Assembly (NCBI GenBank): GCA_024349245.1
Contig: JALDNG010000024.1
Coordinates: forward strand, 5,388,001 to 5,452,000
DNA length: 64,000 nucleotides
Direction of reading: 5' to 3'
DNA from: Neodontobutis hainanensis
Taxonomy: Eukaryota > Chordata > Actinopteri > Gobiiformes > Odontobutidae
Position numbers and translations under genes: made by a program
Notes under the pieces: model-generated
The model's input: only the letters and a program-made list of their open reading frames with translations
What the model was told of the DNA's origin: nothing
The model's database searches: none
In this document: positions 12,101-24,500 of the stretch, in pieces
How positions within the stretch are numbered: the first letter of the stretch is position 1
How the letters are laid out: each line of letters begins with the position of its first letter

Positions 12101-15100
12101 ACGGTAACACGTGGAGGACATGCAGACTCCTCACAGAAAGACTGGAGTCGGCCTCACAACCTACTTGCTGTGAGGCAGGAGTGCTAACCACTCTGCCACG
12201 TGCACCCCAATTACTATGACACTAAGTACTGTCATAGTAATTGTATATTATATATTATATGATTTCACTCCTGGTCTAGTTTATCCACATTCACTTATGA
12301 CTTAATGTCTTTAGCTGTATCTCCTATTGGTGCAATGCTAATCCAAACAAGACAATGACATCACTTTGCACTACATCTAATCACTGTTCTTGGACACTCT
12401 GTAATTTTAGTGGCATATATACGTAAACTCAATCACATCTATCTGATTTGTTTCATTCTTGCAAGAATTAAACAGGTTTCCCATTCCTAAATTTAACATG
12501 TATGGTCTCCTTCGTCTCGTTTATGATCTGAACCCAATAATTATTTACTTATACTTATTTACTAATAACACTTACTTAGGTCCCTGCATGCTATTTCTTG
12601 GTCATAGAATGATCTTAATGTTTGCTTAGACAAAACAGAAACCAATATTTAAGAAACAGATCTGATAAATGTTAAACCATACATTAAATGGTTTATTAAA
12701 TATTTAATAGTAAATACCTTCATAGTAAACACACATATATAAACAAATGGTCAAATCATCACTAAATCAGTGGCACACGTTCTCAGGCGCTGCCATTTGT
12801 GATTCTGAAGAGAGCAAACTCTCTTCTTCTCTGAGTTTAGTGTAAAAGCACATGTGCAAGTAACAGATATGAGTCTGCTCTGGTGTGTGACAGACAGTTT
12901 GAAGTAAAAACATAGCTTTGATCATTTTACCATCTGGACACACACTGAGGCCCCTCCAAATGTGCTCTCACCCAAAGTCCTGCGTCTTTAAGGTCATTAA
13001 TTTTTAATGTATTTGAAAGGATTTTTGTACACATCAGTAACAATTCAGCTCAAACTTAGCACCACGATTTTAATTCAAAAAATCTTTCCACAGTTTTGTC
13101 CATCTTATTCTACACTGATGGCACTCAACAGTCTGCTGTAATGCAAATCCTGCATTTTATTTCTTGCAATAAAAATGGCGAGCCTCACCTTTCGTCTCAC
13201 TGGGCTTTCGTTCACCATAGTTGCAAATAACCCCTGCGTCCTCGCTGTGACGGCAGTTGTGTGTGCCTGGTGTCTGTTTGATGCAGTCGGCCAGTGAACG
13301 CTCCTCTCCACTGCACTTTACATTATCCACGTGGATGGGACCTTTCCCTTCACCAAAGTATGCCATCACACGGGCCTTTGCAACTCCACTGGTAAACACA
13401 GGAGCAAAGAAAATGAAAACTGATGATCATCTAAAATTAAGACTAAAATTAAAGGCTGAGAGTATGTTATGGTCTGTTGGGTGTAATTGTGTTTGACATT
13501 TTCTGGCTGTGAAGCAAACCAAGTCACACCACGCTTTATAAAAACAAAACACTTTTTGCCTCAGTAAGCTTTTTGAAAATACATTCTGCAGCAGTAAATT
13601 TAATTATGAGGAACAGATAACTGTTAAAAAGAGCTTATGTTTTCTCTTAGGGGCTTGGCAAGCGGCAGGTCTTGTTTCTCTGGCATTCCACAGGGAGCCT
13701 TGTGTTTTAAATTGAGACATACACCGCTTTGAGCCAGTTTCTTGAGTATCGCCCTGAGCAGTATAGAAAGCAATGCACTAAAGTCACTTGGAACAATGCC
13801 TAAAGTCTGACATCAAACTTACTGTGGTGCGTTTCTATGGCAGCCTCAGCACTACAACATCACTCAACAATGCAATATAATCTGTCTAACTAGTTGAGTG
13901 AGGAAAGTCTAGTGCTTTTACAGACATTATTTGTCAGGTAATACTTTGGGATCACTCATTTTACAACTTTTTCTACAACAGCAGAAACATAAAGACCATT
14001 GCTTATAGTGTATAGTGACCATTCTTATTGTGCTCTGATTACACACATACAGTGTTTTGTGTTTGAGTAACTGTCTTGTCTTTCCCAAAGGTGATGTCAG
14101 GTTAACATCAGTGACTAAAATATAATTGGCTGCACATATTGTGTTTTGCCAAAACTGTTTCAACCTCATGCCCTTTGAGAATTGTTGTGTATGTAATGAC
14201 CTTTGACCACACCCACCCAGATGGAGTGATAATCCTAACATGACTATTACACACCTCAGACACACTCTTATTCTCTGAGACCTTTATGGACTCCATATGT
14301 GGCTTTCATCAACTTTAAAGAGGGTGTTTATAGAATAGTGTAGTAGTTTTATAGTTTATAGAGTGTCTCTTGCTGAAGAATAAATGAGGATGATTCTTTT
14401 TGTGACACTGAGATGTTCTCGTTTCTCACCTCATTGTAACAGTTTTGGAAAACAGGATGGGCTCTCAGGGGTAAAGGATAATGGGTTACAGAAGGTTCAG
14501 ATGAGGTAGTCTATTTTGCCCCAACATATCAGTGACTGTGGGTGTGTCATCAGCACATTTGGCCTGTCCTTTTATTACATGTTTATCTTGGCTCAGGGAA
14601 AAAGGCACAGTTAAAACCTTTGTATGACACATCAAGTGCATTCAAAAGATGATTAAACAATTTGTAAAGCTCAATCAGGAATATATAATTATTTCTATTG
14701 TTAGCTTGAAAGGCTATTATAGTGAGATGTAAAGTCCAAAAGTTAGAGATGAAAAGAAGATAAAGAAATAAATGGGAAGGGACTTAGGACAAGGATTATA
14801 AACGGAGGGAGAGAGACAGAGAAAGTGAATTTGCAAAAAGAGAGAACAGCACATTTCCAACTCAGTGCATTACAACATCAGTCTAAACTGAAATTTATTG
14901 TATCAAAAAAGAAGCACACGAGGTATTATCATCTGGCAACAGTGGATAAAATGATTTGGTAAATGTCATAATGTTATTGAGAATGATGTGGAAGTGAATT
15001 CTCTTTGTCTGTGGGTTGGAAGTCTTTTGTGTCACTTGTTTGATGCCACATACCTGTAGCCCAACTGACGGCAGACAACTTCAGCATCATGATCACTCCA

Positions 15101-18100
15101 TCCATCATCACAAACTGTTCCCCACTGATCAGACATGTAAAGCTCCACCCGGCCTTCCCCCGGGCTTTCTCCTCCCACCAACCTTATTGGCATTGCTGGA
15201 AACATTCACACAACATTCGCACATTACTTCGACAAAAATGAGCCACAAAACAGAACTTAATACACGGCTAATGCTACTCAGTTTAAACACCTAAAACTCT
15301 TCTTTTACTGCCTCTGTTTTCTACATGCTCTTTTCTTTTCTTACCACACAGCTAATGGAACCAACATGGGCTTTAGGTTAGATCCATCTTCATTATTCTT
15401 TACAGAAATGCCCAGACATACACAAGAAAACTCTAAAGTGTGTGAATATAATTTTACAAATGTCAATAATTTTATTATCATTTTACAATCTTGCCAAATG
15501 CAGTGAGATTTTGCAGAGAATGTTCTTTCAGTAGACAGTAAGAGTTTCAAAATGTTAACAATTTTAATCTGATAGTTTTAATAAATACTAACTACATTTA
15601 AATAATGGCTGAGTGAGATGTCTGAGCAAGCAAACTGTGGGAATGTTTACTTCAATGTAAGTGTTGGCCTCTCAGGAAATGTCCGTTTTTTCTGTTTTAG
15701 AAATACAAACAGTGGACTCTCATCTCTCAGAACACGTCTATATAAGTGCTAAGAAACATACCTAAACTTCCAGGCACCATCTGTCTTATTGTATTACTCT
15801 CATTTTCCAAAAGCAACATTTACTAATCTTCCTTTAGCTATGGGATAACTATTTCATAAAGTGTGTGAGGCTCTAAGGCTTTCGTGAAATAACACAGGCT
15901 GCCAAAAGACACAAGATAAAAGACCTATTTCTGTAGTGTCTCAGTGTACAGTACATTAAAATGTTTCCATTAATAATTCTGATGACAACTGTACTGCACA
16001 AAACAAACTAAAATGTTAGGAATTTATACTGTCTGAGCTGAAATCTGAGCTACTATTTGGCTCACGGCACTTACACAACTTTACTGGTGTCTCAGTGCTA
16101 GAAATAGCTGGAGAAATGGCACTGATTTTAAAGATCTTCATTGTAATTCAGTGAACAGGTCATGTTACAAAGACTTGTTCAGACTTCCTATAGAAACAAG
16201 TCAGCTATATCCATGTTTTATGTTGGGCAAATTATATATAAAACAATTTATATTGTTACTGTAGTATAAAACTAGCTTTAAGATTAAGATAATTATATAG
16301 TATGGGAATGTAATTAGAAAACACTGTAATTTGTAAATGTTTGTGTTTGGTGTCTTACTAGATGGAAAAATGTTTCCATTACGCTCGGGGCTGCAAGCAA
16401 TGTTGACGTCTTCATGGTGAGTGCAGTCATGAAGCAACCACTCCCGTTTGTTGCATAGCAATAGGCCGGGCTCTTTCCCTGTGCAGCTCACATCATCTAA
16501 AAGAATGGGACCTGAACCTGTCCCAAAACGAGGGACAGGATTGAGGCCCACCCCCTCAGAAATGAGAGTGACTCCAAACCTGAAAATGAGGACAAAGAAA
16601 TAATAAAAACAATTCATATTTTCAAATTAAATGTTTTCTTTGATGTGTATGTGGGCTCACTACTTAATTATCAGTACCTATAACCAAGCTGTCGACACAC
16701 CACTTGTGTGTTAGAGTCTGTCCAGCCATCATCACACACAGTTCCCCACTGGCCACGATAGAACACTTCTAAACGTCCCTCGTAACTCCCAACACCACCA
16801 GCCAAGCGAACAGTACCATCTGAAGAAAACCAGGAAAAAAACGTAAAGCTCAAGAACACAGACCCACACATAAGAAGATTATTTAGTCAAATTACTTGCC
16901 CAACTCCAGAATGGATGTTCTACCTGTGAGGGGACTGCAGGAGACACCGGCATCTTCAGAGTGCAGACAGTTATGTTCTCCCCAGACGCTTTTAGAACAC
17001 TGCTCCAGAGAAAGCTCATTTCCAGTACATTGCACCTCATCCAGCCAAACATGGCCTGAGCTTTTACCAAAATGTGCCTGGCCCCATGCTCTGGCCACCC
17101 CACTACAGGAAGGACAGATTTTGCAGAATATATATAAAAATGTAATTATTAGAATAGATTATGTCATATGCATTCAGAAACAATGTCACACTAGTTGCAC
17201 ACAAAAGAAAAGCATGCAAACATTCGCTAAGAGGGACGTGTCACTAAATATGCATATTTCTGTGGTCCTAGAATTCAAGCAGGAACAACGAGGCTGATTC
17301 AGTGTCTGACACCCAGATGTTCTTTACTGCTCGCCCTGCTCACTGTGAGGCCAAACTGAAAGAATACTTGTCATACTTTTAGAGACAAAGGAAGATAGAA
17401 AGCATTACACCCACATTAAGTACCAGCTTCCTTCTCTATCTGTTGCTAAGATTTCCCTCACATTATTTCCTTGATGTCTGTTCCTGGTTGGAAGTAATTT
17501 ACAAAATGAAATATGTTTTCTGTATATGTACGTGACCCTTCACCTCAGCCCAAGTTGTCGACACACCACCTCGGCGTCACTGTCGTCCCATTGGTCGTCG
17601 CATATAGACCCCCACTGTCCAGAATGGAAAACCTCCACTGTGCCCTCTGACTTGGAACGACCTCCAACCAGCCGAATAGGAAGTGTGACCAGTTCTGAAA
17701 TGCACAATGATGTAAGTGTTCAAAAAAAAAAAAAAAAAAAAAAAACACAGAGGAAAGAAAAAAATATGAAAATTACAGTGACCTTTTGTTGGTCAGATTT
17801 ACCTTTCTGCTGTGTGCATGTGACTGCTGCAGCCATGGAGCACTCCGCTCCATTGAAGGGAGTCTTGGGACAGTGGAGGAGGTCTGGCTCGTCTCCCTGG
17901 CAATGGACTGAGCTCCAGTGCACTTTAGCCAGGTTGGGACGAGACAAGGGAACTACATGTGCAACACCTGAAAACCTGAGACAGAATTAGACTTCACTAC
18001 TACTTCTATAATTGAAAAAAGTCACAAAACCTGCGGGTTATAGGGGGAAAAATTATAATATTTAATAAATAATAATGGAATTCAGGGTTAAGTTTGGTAA

Positions 18101-20143
18101 CAACACACATTTTAGTGACATTTCTAATAATTATAGACTGAGATAAAATACACGGATTCTCAGGAAGGCTACCTGAGCTTAGTTCCTAGAGGACTAACTT
18201 TCTAAAGAACTAGCAGTATTTGGGAAGTGCTGTTAAAGACTAAGAAGTCCTTATACTGTCAATCCTATCTGCAAGCCAGCCATTCAGAGAAATAGTTTGA
18301 GACATAAAGGTAGAATAGATAAGAATAGATATAATATAATTCAATATTTTCCTATTGTAGGCTCTTTTTTGCAGCTTTCAATTAAAATGAGATGCACTGA
18401 CAGCAGCTGACATATGTCTTTAGCCCCCTTTGACTTAAGCTGACTTTTACAAACTCTTGTATGAATATGCAGACAGAGGCATGTGTTCATTTCAGAATGC
18501 ATTGGATGTGTTTCAACACGTATACCACTCAGACACAACCCCCAGGGGAATTTAGAGGCTTCTACAACCAAGTGAACTCCAGTTAATATAAGCAGTTAAT
18601 TCAGATCTATACAACTCTAACAGCATGTCGGAGGACGTACATGGAGGTGATCAGTATGTGTGCCAGCAACAAGATAAAAAGCTGGACCAAGACAGGTATT
18701 TGAATACTTCAAAGGGCCAAAAAAGAGAAAATGAAAAGGAAAGAGGTGTGTGTAAAATCTGATGCATTCCTTACTTCAGTCATATTCTTAAAGCACAGAG
18801 GACACCTGCGTCTCAACACAAAGGGAGAGCAAGTTGTGTGGCAAGAAGACATGTGCATGTATGTGTTCTCTTACCCTTTGCCCAGCTGTCTGCAAACAAC
18901 TGCAGCGTCCTCTTGCCCCCAATCATAACCACACACAGACCCCCATACACCAGAAATATAGACTTCCACCCAGCCAGTGAGTTTGGAGCCTCCCTGCAGA
19001 CGCACTGAGCCTGGGATGGAATCAGATTGAGACATAAGATCACAAAAACACTTGCCAGTCTGAATTAGAATCAAATGTTAACACGTGACTTCCTCTGTCT
19101 AAATCAATTCTATAAATTCTATAGCCTACAGCTATACAATTGTGTAAGGGCAATATGGCTTTAATTCATTACTATGATGTGGAGTAAGTTTTCATTTTGT
19201 ATTTCTCAACTTTAGTCTCATAGGAAACACTGCATGTTTTATTCACAATAGGGGCACAAGGCAAAGTACAAACATTTACACTTACTGCAGCAGAAATATG
19301 TTTAGACTTGCACTGGCTTTCAGTCTCACCTGGAAAACTTAAGCTACACTTCAAATATATCTCCCAAATGACATTTACTCTGAGAGCCACAAATTATTGA
19401 CATAGTTAGACATAATTTATTTGCACATATTATTGTCTATTTTCCAACAAGCCAATAATTAACTGTGCTTCTTATTTCATACTGCTCCTTTTAGTTTTTT
19501 CATTAAATGCAAATAGTCTTCAGTGTCAAAAGCCCTCTTTTGGTCAATACAAATACCAATTGAATAGTCAGTTTTCAATAGCTTCTGCTATTTCTTCTGT
19601 CATTGAAGTGTTTGTATTTTTTATTTTATTTTTTTTGTATTCACCCATATACTGTTGTTGAGTCAAATGTTTTTTTAATGAAGTAACCCATCCAACTGAC
19701 GGTCTTATTTTTTGGACGAAAAAGATAGCTACTAGTGACTGTCAATTTCAATTAGCAGAATATTCAGTTATGGCAACAGATTTGACAAGTATTTAGACGT
19801 GTTTACCTTGTTTACAGTCGCAATATCCCCAGTCCACTCTGCCATTATGGTTCCTGAAATAGCACCAGGGTCGGATCCTGCCGTCCGGGTTGCGGCAGTG
19901 GTTGTGTTGTCCTAAGCCTTTCCCTAAGTATCGCTCCGTGAAGCCGACCACCTCGGTCCAGTTAATGCACCGCGCTCCGGACTCCGTGACGTCTATGACC
20001 CCACGATAGAGTGCGTCTTTCCCGTGGCTCTGGACGCACTCGGTGAACGGCTGAGGGATGAATGAGGGCACGCTGCTGCACAAACAACGACCACTATTTG
20101 CAAGCAAAAGCGTCACTGTTAGAGCGAGAAATTTCAAACTCAT
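8869..20143 (-). CDS. prss12: Neurotrypsin (serine protease 12), 3' end incomplete
   Basis: Neurotrypsin is a secreted multidomain serine protease that cleaves agrin at synapses. Exons found, in order of translation (minus strand): 20143-19807, 19010-18875, 17975-17803, 17694-17544, 17102-16924, 16819-16678, 16579-16359, 15195-15054, 13388-13189, 11684-11612, 9164-8869. All have GT-AG borders and the phases agree from the start codon to 13189. Domain order is signal peptide, kringle, four SRCR domains, protease. Four SRCR domains match human rather than mouse neurotrypsin. The start is the ATG at 20143, just before a hydrophobic leader, rather than the upstream ATG at 20212. The proline-rich stretch before the kringle in mammals is absent. 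The activation-site exon expected between 13189 and 11684 was not found, and the exons with the catalytic Ser must lie left of the window or be lost. The domain assignment is secure; whether the protease is active is not. Confidence 0.92.
9440..9950 (+). pseudogene. Tc1-like transposase relic in prss12 intron
   Basis: Plus-strand frames give the Tc1 DNA-binding region (QKDQIIGIKQSKPLKRLIKL, then TVQRIFKNWKDSGEP), then KKPYVSD-like and EHKGWAVEQWKKVM blocks of the catalytic core near 9825-9925. Stops and frameshifts interrupt it, and the last part of the core and clear terminal inverted repeats are missing. It sits in the intron between two protease exons. Confidence 0.75.
10640..10900. repeat. 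Probable interspersed repeat
   Basis: The stretch has several related 'tcaagac...' segments and ends with caaggccggtctcgagtactacatcactaac, an arrangement I associate with dispersed fish repeats. A short ATTTC run lies near 10770-10785. Family unknown. Confidence 0.35.
11612..11684 (-). CDS. prss12: prss12 protease exon with catalytic His
   Basis: Minus-strand codons read GRLVCVATLMDTCWVLTSAHC followed by FKR, matching the block around the active-site His of neurotrypsin. The donor AAAAG/GTCAAA gives phase 2 and joins exon 9164-8869 exactly at Arg-Tyr-Gly-Asn. The acceptor (GTGGAG before 11684) has a weak pyrimidine tract and is my best guess, because an in-frame TAA lies 16-18 bases upstream. 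Compared with the usual CGAT and TAAHC blocks it has Val for Gly and Ser for Ala. Confidence 0.75.
11945..12212 (-). mobile_element. tRNA-headed SINE-like repeat, copy 2
   Basis: Matches the copy at 7552-7836 over nearly its full length, in the same orientation, with the tRNA-like head at the 12212 end and a short internal deletion near 12155. It lies in the prss12 intron where the activation-site exon would be expected. Confidence 0.6.
13189..13388 (-). CDS. prss12: prss12 exon 9: SRCR4, second half
   Basis: Encodes VDNVKCSGEERSLADC and CRHSEDAGVIC, then a polar linker that ends KPSETK. The donor GAAAG/GTGAGG leaves phase 1. In relatives this linker leads to the conserved CGLR and RIIGG activation segment, which I did not find in the next 1.5 kb. 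Confidence 0.88.
15054..15195 (-). CDS. prss12: prss12 exon 8: SRCR4, first half
   Basis: Encodes MPIRLVGGESPGEGRVELYM, then GTVCDDGWSDHDAEVVCRQLGY. The acceptor tttccag and donor CTACAG/GTATGT keep the phase 1 to phase 2 pattern. The plus-strand frame at 15016-15294 is its shadow. Confidence 0.9.
16359..16579 (-). CDS. prss12: prss12 exon 7: SRCR3, second half
   Basis: Encodes GPILLDDVSCTGKEPGLLLC and CTHHEDVNIAC, then a short polar linker that ends NIFPS. The donor is TCTA/GTAAGA in phase 1. Confidence 0.88.
16678..16819 (-). CDS. prss12: prss12 exon 6: SRCR3, first half
   Basis: Encodes DGTVRLAGGVGSYEGRLEVF, then GTVCDDGWTDSNTQVVCRQLGY. Entry phase 1, exit phase 2 (TATAG/GTACTG). Confidence 0.9.
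16924..17102 (-). CDS. prss12: prss12 exon 5: SRCR2, second half
   Basis: Encodes HVWLDEVQCTGNELSLEQC and CLHSEDAGVSC, the typical SRCR C-terminal half. It joins exon 4 as Leu-Ser-Gly-Val-Ala. Donor CACAG/GTAGAA, phase 1. Confidence 0.9.
17544..17694 (-). CDS. prss12: prss12 exon 4: SRCR2, first half
   Basis: Encodes LPIRLVGGRSKSEGTVEVFH, then GSICDDQWDDSDAEVVCRQLGL. A run of about 23 T residues (minus strand) lies upstream in the intron, near 17719-17744. Confidence 0.9.
17803..17975 (-). CDS. prss12: prss12 exon 3: SRCR1, second half
   Basis: Encodes VHCQGDEPDLLHCPKTPF and AVTCTQQ, completing the SRCR1 cysteine set. The acceptor is the ctgtctcag before 17975, chosen over the nearby ttttcag because only it keeps the frame. 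Donor GAAAG/GTAAAT in phase 1. Confidence 0.85.
18875..19010 (-). CDS. prss12: prss12 exon 2: SRCR1, first half
   Basis: Encodes SVRLQGGSKLTGWVEVYISG, then GSVCGYDWGQEDAAVVCRQLG, the usual N-terminal half of a scavenger receptor Cys-rich domain. It enters in phase 1 and leaves in phase 2 (AAAGG/GTAAGA), the pattern repeated by all four SRCR domains. Confidence 0.9.
19807..20143 (-). CDS. prss12: prss12 exon 1: signal peptide and kringle
   Basis: Codons 1-22 form a leader (MSLKFLALTVTLLLANSGRC...). A kringle follows at about residues 36-110, with Cys36, the NHCRNPDGRIRPWCYF block and a closing DWGYCDC. The exon ends CAAG/GTAAAC in phase 1. The ATG chosen sits 69 bases inside a longer open frame; the longer form would bury the leader. 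Confidence 0.9.
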
Positions 20144-21534
20144 GTTAGCGTTTTGGTTACTGCCAGTGTTAACGTAAATGTTCTTCAAAGGCGTCAGCTG
20201 AGGATACGGCATCCAGTCAGAGTCATATCTGGCGTGGGAACAAAGTGAGCACTGCGACTCGGATCAATGAAACTCGTGTGCTTGGGCTTTGGGCAGGCAG
20301 TCTACATGGTTTATTCAATATAGACCATGTAGACCACCAATAATAAGTCTGTTATCATGCAGCAGTCAGAGGTTAAGCTGCAGGGGCGTTATATGGAGAG
20401 GCAGGGGGAAATAGCCTATAGCTTATTGTTTCACAAATGCAACTATTTTGTCTCAGATGGGTCTAGGCTACATTTTACTTTAGGTAGCCTAGTAAAAACT
20501 AGTCCTATGGGCCTATCAAGGGTGGTTGTGATTGCATAGTACTTCCTTTGCCTAATTACAGATTACTCAAAGCTATTGTAATTTATTAGGGCTTCACATT
20601 CAAATGTACCTAATGCCAAATAATTAGCCTAGGTTACCTTAATCGTCAATGATTATTTTATCAGAATCAATAGTCTATTCACATTTTAATAACACTGGTG
20701 TCAAATGTATGAGTTGGTTTGAGGTTGTTTTACCATTTGAGGATTTTTTAAAATTATTATTAGATGTAACTAAGAATGTCACACTGGTGAGTGTTTCATG
20801 AGAATGACATGGCACTGACAATGTGGGTAAACAAAAATAAAACCCCAAAAAAACACAGTAGGCTACATATTTGGATGATTAGTTCCTTTATATTACTGAT
20901 GAGTCAGGGCTGTTAGGCAACAATAAAGACATAACTCGCATCACATCCAGTTTGCTCAGGTATTGTTCCACTAATAATCGTATAGCCACTGGAGATAAAC
21001 AGCTGCAAAAAACATTATCGCATTATCTTTACACACAAAAACGACAACCTTTGATACGCAAACGTAAAGAGCAAACCAAATAAGTAAAAAAGAGCTAGAT
21101 TAAAGGCTAGGTCAAACAAAAATGCGTGAGCTGTTTTAATGATGTCATCACGCAGCGCCTTGTGACTCTCTGGGATGCGCTTAAAATAAAAATGGCGTAT
21201 GCCGTCTTTTCCCCATTAGCCGGTTTTTTCTATATTAGAATAAGATATTATTGTTTGTTGAGGCTGAAATTAAAGTACAACCTATTTTCTATGAATAACG
21301 GTATATATTAAGGCGAGTTTAGCTCCCAATTCTAAGATAAAAACATACATCCGAAATGTTTCCGAGAGTCCCGGTGTGCATAACAAGCACACCTATTGTA
21401 TAGTTTAGCGGCAAACACACGTTTGCTCGTTTAAGCTAACTTTGTAGTCTTATAGTTTGTGTTACGTTGGATATTTATATTTTGGGAACGTCTTGGCATA
21501 CGCTGGAAGTTGATACAGCATTGAACGTGCAGAT
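20144..21534. promoter_or_regulatory. Divergent promoter region of prss12 and mettl14
   Basis: The two start codons face away from each other across 1,391 bases with no other exon between them. No TATA box is obvious on the mettl14 side. The AAAATGGCG at 21189-21197 fits the YY1 consensus, which often lies close to start sites of housekeeping genes. Whether any element serves both genes is inference. Confidence 0.45.
21189..21197 (+). promoter_or_regulatory. YY1-like site upstream of mettl14
   Basis: AAAATGGCG matches the core YY1 motif. It lies about 340 bases before the mettl14 start codon. A motif match only. Confidence 0.3.
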
Positions 21535-24500
21535 ATGAATAGTCGTCTACAGGAAATCCGCGAGAAACAAAAACTTAGGCGACAGCTCTTAGCTCAGCAG
21601 GCAAGTGGACACTAAGACTCTAGTCGCCCTACCTAATATATCAACACAGCTATTACCTAGTTGTTGCAGCACTAAATGCAAGCTTCGCAAGGATGTCAAC
21701 CTTTACAATCACAACAGCCGTAGCTCACTAAAAACAGAGCCTTTGGTGTTTACAATGTACGCCACAGGATCTACCATATAAAGGCCTTCATAACAAATGT
21801 AGCAACTCAGAATTAAACATACCATGGTCCACATTGTGCCACATTGTTAAGCACAAAGATAAAACAAAAGTACCACCGATTTTTTTTTTTTCAACTTTTA
21901 GAATCCAAGTAAAAGGCAAACTGTAACTTTTGACTTTGTATCCACAGCTGGGAGCTGAAAGTGCAGAAACAATTGGTGCTGTTCTTAACAGTAAAGATGA
22001 ACTAAAAGAGATAGAGGAGACAAGAGAAACATGCAGGTGAGATGTTTATCAATGTAATGTATTACAGTAAACTAAAAGAACGCACACAAGATAAGAAACA
22101 TAGGCTATTGACACTTTCTAAAACCGGACCAGATGTATTTTCTCTGCATATTGATGAAGAATGAAAGGGTTAAGAGATTGATATGATGATTAAGAAATCT
22201 TAAATCTAAAGTATATTTGTATTTACAGGGCTTCATTTGACAGTTCTACCTTGTCCTCTAAAAAGAAGGCACAGACGGACGGGGGCGACGACACAGAAGA
22301 GGACTTGGAAGAACACAAAGTTTGCCTTTTAAATTTCAGTTTGATTATTTAAAAGTGAATGTGTCAGTCAAAGCCTTTTGTGACACAGCAGACTGAACAA
22401 AAAAAAATATAGTGGCTGCATAAATATTTTAATTAAATGGTGTTAAAATGTTACTGACGTGTTGTGGCTGTAAATCAATGCTATCACCACCCAACTCTGT
22501 TATGTTCACAAATATAATTGGTGAATGGAGTGTCAAATGAACAGGCAAAGTTTTTATTACATCATTTTGTCCATTGTTAATTTTACTGTTATAGATAGCA
22601 CTATGTCAATATAGTTTTTTATATACATAATACAACCTGTGAGTCAAGTGTTCATAAAGATGTGTTTTGAAATATTATTGTTGTCTTGTGCTAGGATGAA
22701 CTGGAGATACAACAGCCTGACGAGAGCAACCCTTATGAGGAAGTGTACAAGGATTCAAGTACTTTCCTTAAGGTCTGGGAATCTGTTCATTACAAATGAT
22801 CACATAATGGTCTACATTTAGTTTTTCCTTTATAACCCTTCAGTTGCTTATGGAATGTTGGGGTGGGGTCAGTCTGGCTTTGTCATTACTGGAAACATAT
22901 TTAGTTACCATCAGCCATTCATTGTCACTGAATTTCTTGATTAAATGCCAGTCTGTGTAATACTGTGCTCAATGCAGTCATGCAAGTAATAGCTTAACTC
23001 ATAAAGGCACTCAAAGAGGTAATAATTTAAAATTATGACCAGCTATTCTTATCAATCAGTGATTAAACAGGTTTACAATCATTTTTAGATCCAATAGAAG
23101 GACTAAAATGTGTCATTGGATATAAAGAATATTTTGATTTGTCTTTTATTTTCAGATTACAATGTTTTAGGATTACATTTACAGCTCTGTTCCAAGCATA
23201 TTAACATTTTCATATGTAAATTGAAAACCATTTAGTTTACCATTTCTTAGTTGTGTGTTGTGTTATTTCTTCTTTATATATAAATATATAAATATATACT
23301 TTTATGTTTTAAGGGTACTCAAAGTTTGAACCCTCACAATGACTACTGCCAGCATTTTGTGGACACAGGGCACAGGCCACAAAACTTTATTAGGGATGTC
23401 GGTGAGTACATAAAAAATGCACAACCTTTTTGTGCGTGTGTGTGCGTTTGTGTGTGTGTGTGCGCGTGCGTAAAACTGATGTTTTGTCTGTTGCAGGCTT
23501 AGCAGACAGATTTGAGGAGTACCCCAAGCTTCGAGAGCTGATCAGGCTAAAAGATGAACTCATCTCCAGCACCAACACACCACCCATGTATAAAAAAAAC
23601 TTAACTTGTATTAATGTTATCATTAGAGTGTTTAGTTTAAAACTTTGTTTGAGTTGTTGAAGTGTACTTGTGTCTGCAGGTACCTCCAGGCAGACCCAGA
23701 GACCTTTGATCTGCAAGATTTGAAATGTAAATTTGATGTCATTCTACTTGAGCCTCCTTTAGAAGAATACTACAGGGAATCTGGAATCAGCCACACTGAA
23801 CGTTTTTGGACATGGGATGATGTATGTGAACATGTTTGCACTAGATCTATGGGTTTATGGGTCTGTGGGTCTAGAGTTTATGGATTTTGTCCCAATTTAG
23901 CATTTCTCATCCTTTTCTTTTCTAGTCAGAGGCATAGTATTTATTTGAAATACCAGCCTTGGGGAGGGAAGAAACATAAGGAAATGCATTATGTTTTTCT
24001 TTTTTCTTCCTTTTAGATCATGAAACTAGAGATTGAGGAGATATCCGCTCTACGCTCCTTTGTCTTTCTATGGTGTGGCTCTGGGGAAGGATTAGACCTA
24101 GGCCGAATGGTAAATTAGTATCACAAATAAAATCAGCCATAACAAGCTGTCATTTTCTTATGTTAACACAAAGTTTGTAATTTATTATGTGCTGTTATTA
24201 CTGCTCTTTAGATGACATAGTCACCCAGGAGCTTAGTGTGTGAGTCCAACTCAAAAATACGTCACTGTTTAGTGATGAGAAATCCAGCTATTCTCAAAGA
24301 TTTGTTTTTTTTGGCTTGGTTCCCTTAAAAGAGCCTCTTATGGCCCCCAAATGGCTCTTAAGTTAGTATTACTTTGAATAAGGGGTCATTATCTGCTTTG
24401 AAAGACAAAAAGTCACATATAAACACAGCAGTGAAGCATGAGCTACATCAGGAAACACGCCCGGTCTGAGTTGGCCTTTAGACGAGTTGTGTCAAATATG

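Noticed and set aside
12780..12990. Degenerate prss12 activation exon near QRRREFALFRITNG or near 12930-12980
   Set aside because: The resemblance to RRQKRIIGG is weak, the frame stops soon after, and phases do not fit the flanking exons.
17545..17748. Minus-strand frame with a Phe run over SRCR2
   Set aside because: Wrong frame; the T run is intron and the true SRCR2 frame is one base off.
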